Part shown: positions 30,754 to 32,306 of the stretch, in pieces
How positions within the stretch are numbered: the stretch's first letter is position 1
How the letters are laid out: each line of letters starts with the position of its first letter
Assembly (NCBI GenBank): GCA_030531555.1
Contig: JAUNNI010000023.1
Span: 4,905 to 37,210, forward strand
Source of the DNA: Eubacteriales bacterium
GTDB lineage: Bacteria; Bacillota; Clostridia; Lachnospirales; Lachnospiraceae
DNA length: 32,306 nt
Reading direction: 5' to 3'
Translations under genes and position numbers: made by a program
Notes under the pieces: generated by a model
The model's database searches: none
The model's input: only the letters and a program-made list of their open reading frames with translations
What the model was told of the DNA's origin: nothing

Positions 30754-31325
30754 GTTGATCCCTTTTCCAAATAAGCTGCCTTTAAAATAGCCAGCTGTGT
30801 TTTGCCATCAATAATCTTTCCATCCATTACCATATCAACAAGATCCTTTAACGAAAGAAAGTCAACATTTAAAAATTCCCCTTCATCCAGCTTCTGATTC
30901 CCAAACTCCAAATCTTTTGCCATATATAAAATGATTTTTTCATCCGTATAAGCTGGGGATGGATGATAAAGACCCATCGGAATCCATTTCTTTGCTGTAA
31001 TACCTGTTTCCTCCAGCAGCTCTCTTTTTGCTGCGGCAAGGGGATCTTCATCTGGTCCATCCAGCTTGCCAGCCGGAATTTCAATGGTAATGTCGTTAAC
31101 TGGGTAGCGGAACTGTCTTTCGATGACAACTTTTCCGTCTTTGGTAATTGGTATGATTCCCACCGCTCCATAAAGGTGAATCACTTCTCTTACAGAAGGA
31201 TTGCCGTCAGGCAGAGTAACATTATCTCGATATACTTTTAAAAGGACTCCATCAAATACCTGGGTGGAATCTATCTTTTTTTCTGCTAATTCTTCAAAAT
31301 CTTTACGTAAGGTATCTTTCATCAT
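30738..31325 (-). CDS. NUDIX hydrolase, ADP-ribose pyrophosphatase-like
   Basis: A 195-residue NUDIX enzyme. The NUDIX box is GKLDGPDEDPLAAAKRELLE followed by ETGI, with one residue more than usual between the first Gly and first Glu; the REL-x-EE catalytic core is intact. The PAGKLD and YHPSPAYTDEKIILY segments are like ADP-ribose pyrophosphatases (NudF type), which cut ADP-ribose to AMP and ribose 5-phosphate. The start (tandem ATG 31325/31322) has AAGGAG about 13 nt upstream, a rather long spacing. Confidence 0.92.
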   Translation of the reverse strand: MMKDTLRKDFEELAEKKIDSTQVFDGVLLKVYRDNVTLPDGNPSVREVIHLYGAVGIIPITKDGKVVIERQFRYPVNDITIEIPAGKLDGPDEDPLAAAKRELLEETGITAKKWIPMGLYHPSPAYTDEKIILYMAKDLEFGNQKLDEGEFLNVDFLSLKDLVDMVMDGKIIDGKTQLAILKAAYLEKGSTCQID

Positions 31326-31499
31326 TGCTAAAAATCATCTCCTTATGGAGTCATTATAGCATACTCCTAATTTTTTCAGTGGAGATTCTATTTCTTTGTT
31401 CACAAAATATCCTTATTCTGATGATTTTTTCATCACATTTCTTGGCAATAATTGTAACATGTCAATTTAAGTAATCAGTTATTTAGAAAGGAAAAATCA

Positions 31500-32306
31500 A
31501 TGTCACTCTCATGGAAAAAACAAAAAAATGAAACCACAAAATACAAGATTCCTTTTTGGAAGAAAGTCCCTTTCTGGGCTGGAATCCTGGTATTTTGTAT
31601 CCTGTCTCTTTCGGGATTTCTTCTCTATCGAAAAAATAAAATGAATGCATTAACGAACAACACCAAATCCTTAAAAAGTACGCAGGTTGAATTAAGTACC
31701 ATCTCAGAAAATGTAGATGGAAGTGGTGTTCTTAGTCAGGCAGAATCCACCAATGTAAATCTTCCCGTCGGAATCGTAGTAGAAAAAATCTATGTAGAAG
31801 CTGGTGATCAAGTAAAAAAAGGGGACCAGCTTGTGAAAGTAAAAAAAGTATCTGTACTCAGTGCACTCAACAGCATTATATCGGAAATCGATGCAATTGA
31901 TGAACAGTTGGAAGATGATGATTTAAGTGATCTTGAAATAGAAGAATTGAACCTTGAAAAAAAGGAATTAACAGAAAATAAAAAAACGCTCAATACTTTA
32001 AAAGAAAATCAGGTAATTAAGGCAACTTGCGATGGCATAATTGGAGAGATCTATGTTTCAGAAGGAAATGAAACCACACAGAATTCCACCAGTTCAAGTA
32101 CAAGCTCTTCTGGAAGTAGTTCTCCAAGTTCTTTTGCTACAGGCATGTCTTATGACACATCCTCTACAAGTGAATCCATAAATGCTACTTATATGGTTGC
32201 AAGTCTTACACCAGAAACTGGAATGATCACCTATACCAGTAGTGTAGATTCTGGCAATCCTTCTTCCGAGACACGCACGGAAAATGAAGTTGCCCCTTCT
32301 TCGGAA
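31500..32306 (+). CDS. Efflux/secretion adaptor (HlyD/MacA family), 3' end missing
   Basis: 269 codons are visible and the frame runs off the window. An N-terminal cytosolic stretch of about 24 residues (KIPFWKKVPFW) is followed by one membrane helix (about 25-43), then the lipoyl/barrel half VNLPVGIVVEKIYVEAGDQV with KKGDQLVKV, a short coiled coil (DAIDEQLEDDDLSDLEIEEL) and ATCDGIIGEIYVSEGNE, the second lipoyl half. A Ser/Thr-rich insertion follows (residues about 195-225). This is a membrane-fusion adaptor for an ABC (MacB-type) or RND exporter. AAAGGA lies 8 nt before the ATG. It diverges from the NUDIX gene. Confidence 0.88.
   Translation, partial: MSLSWKKQKNETTKYKIPFWKKVPFWAGILVFCILSLSGFLLYRKNKMNALTNNTKSLKSTQVELSTISENVDGSGVLSQAESTNVNLPVGIVVEKIYVEAGDQVKKGDQLVKVKKVSVLSALNSIISEIDAIDEQLEDDDLSDLEIEELNLEKKELTENKKTLNTLKENQVIKATCDGIIGEIYVSEGNETTQNSTSSSTSSSGSSSPSSFATGMSYDTSSTSESINATYMVASLTPETGMITYTSSVDSGNPSSETRTENEVAPSSE

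Overview
The window is low-GC DNA with tight operons, strong AGGAGG-type ribosome binding sites and many lipobox signal peptides. The gene set (DUF3793, DUF2325, standalone TrpB2, a TPP-riboswitch thi operon, BlaI/M56, the split biotin-carboxylase/PxpABC cluster) fits an anaerobic Firmicute of the class Clostridia, most likely Lachnospiraceae. It looks chromosomal. No rRNA, tRNA, CRISPR array or prophage is seen.

Layout. (1) 1-2900 is an eroded area. It holds a MIF/4-OT-like tautomerase, a small unknown ORF and an MBL-fold hydrolase, then remnants of two methyltransferases and of an ABC-permease C-terminus. (2) 2922-4356 is a leftward operon DUF2325 - DUF3793 - flavodoxin, with a TTGACA promoter and two DtxR-like dyads, probably iron controlled. 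(3) 4446-6907 has a decayed DUF4417 gene whose frameshift lies in a perfect 15-bp-arm palindrome, a cysteine-motif flavoprotein, and an ATPase/DUF234 gene with a PD-(D/E)xK-like C-terminus. The ATPase promoter is bracketed by two copies of a 33-bp double-dyad element. (4) 6982-8224 has a start-less reading frame joining an IrrE-type HEIGH fragment to two CX4CX10CX2H units, a lipoprotein gene, and a nitroreductase C-terminal fragment. (5) 8345-13332 has a type-B carboxylesterase lipoprotein, two other lipoproteins, and a leftward HAD - nucleoside deaminase - HD hydrolase set. (6) 13545-15025 has TspO and an IS200-like insertion with a frameshifted tnpA, flanked by a 29-bp direct repeat. (7) 15073-19216 has trpB2 divergent from a LysR gene, then a BlaI-M56 pair with its operator and promoter.

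(8) 19222-22677 is a thiamin operon read leftward: promoter, TPP riboswitch, terminator, thiM, thiE, a HAD phosphatase, thiD, then a wrecked cytX. It salvages the thiazole and pyrimidine moieties and joins them to thiamin phosphate. The HMP transporter has been lost. (9) 22693-23289 is a lipoprotein. (10) 23497-29210 is a leftward operon: NRAMP-fold transporter, pxpB, pxpC, accB, accC, pxpA. It carries every part of a urea-carboxylase-like biotin enzyme (biotin carboxylase, carrier, KipI/KipA carboxyltransferase) plus the LamB/YcsF protein, so it may be a biotin-dependent lactam or amide utilisation system. (11) 29497-31325 is a NUDIX hydrolase overlapping dinB. (12) From 31500 an HlyD/MacA-type adaptor runs off the right edge.

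The strongest leads are the double-dyad control region of the ATPase/DUF234 gene, the biotin/Pxp operon with its NRAMP-fold transporter lacking the metal motifs, and the IrrE/zinc-finger chimera.
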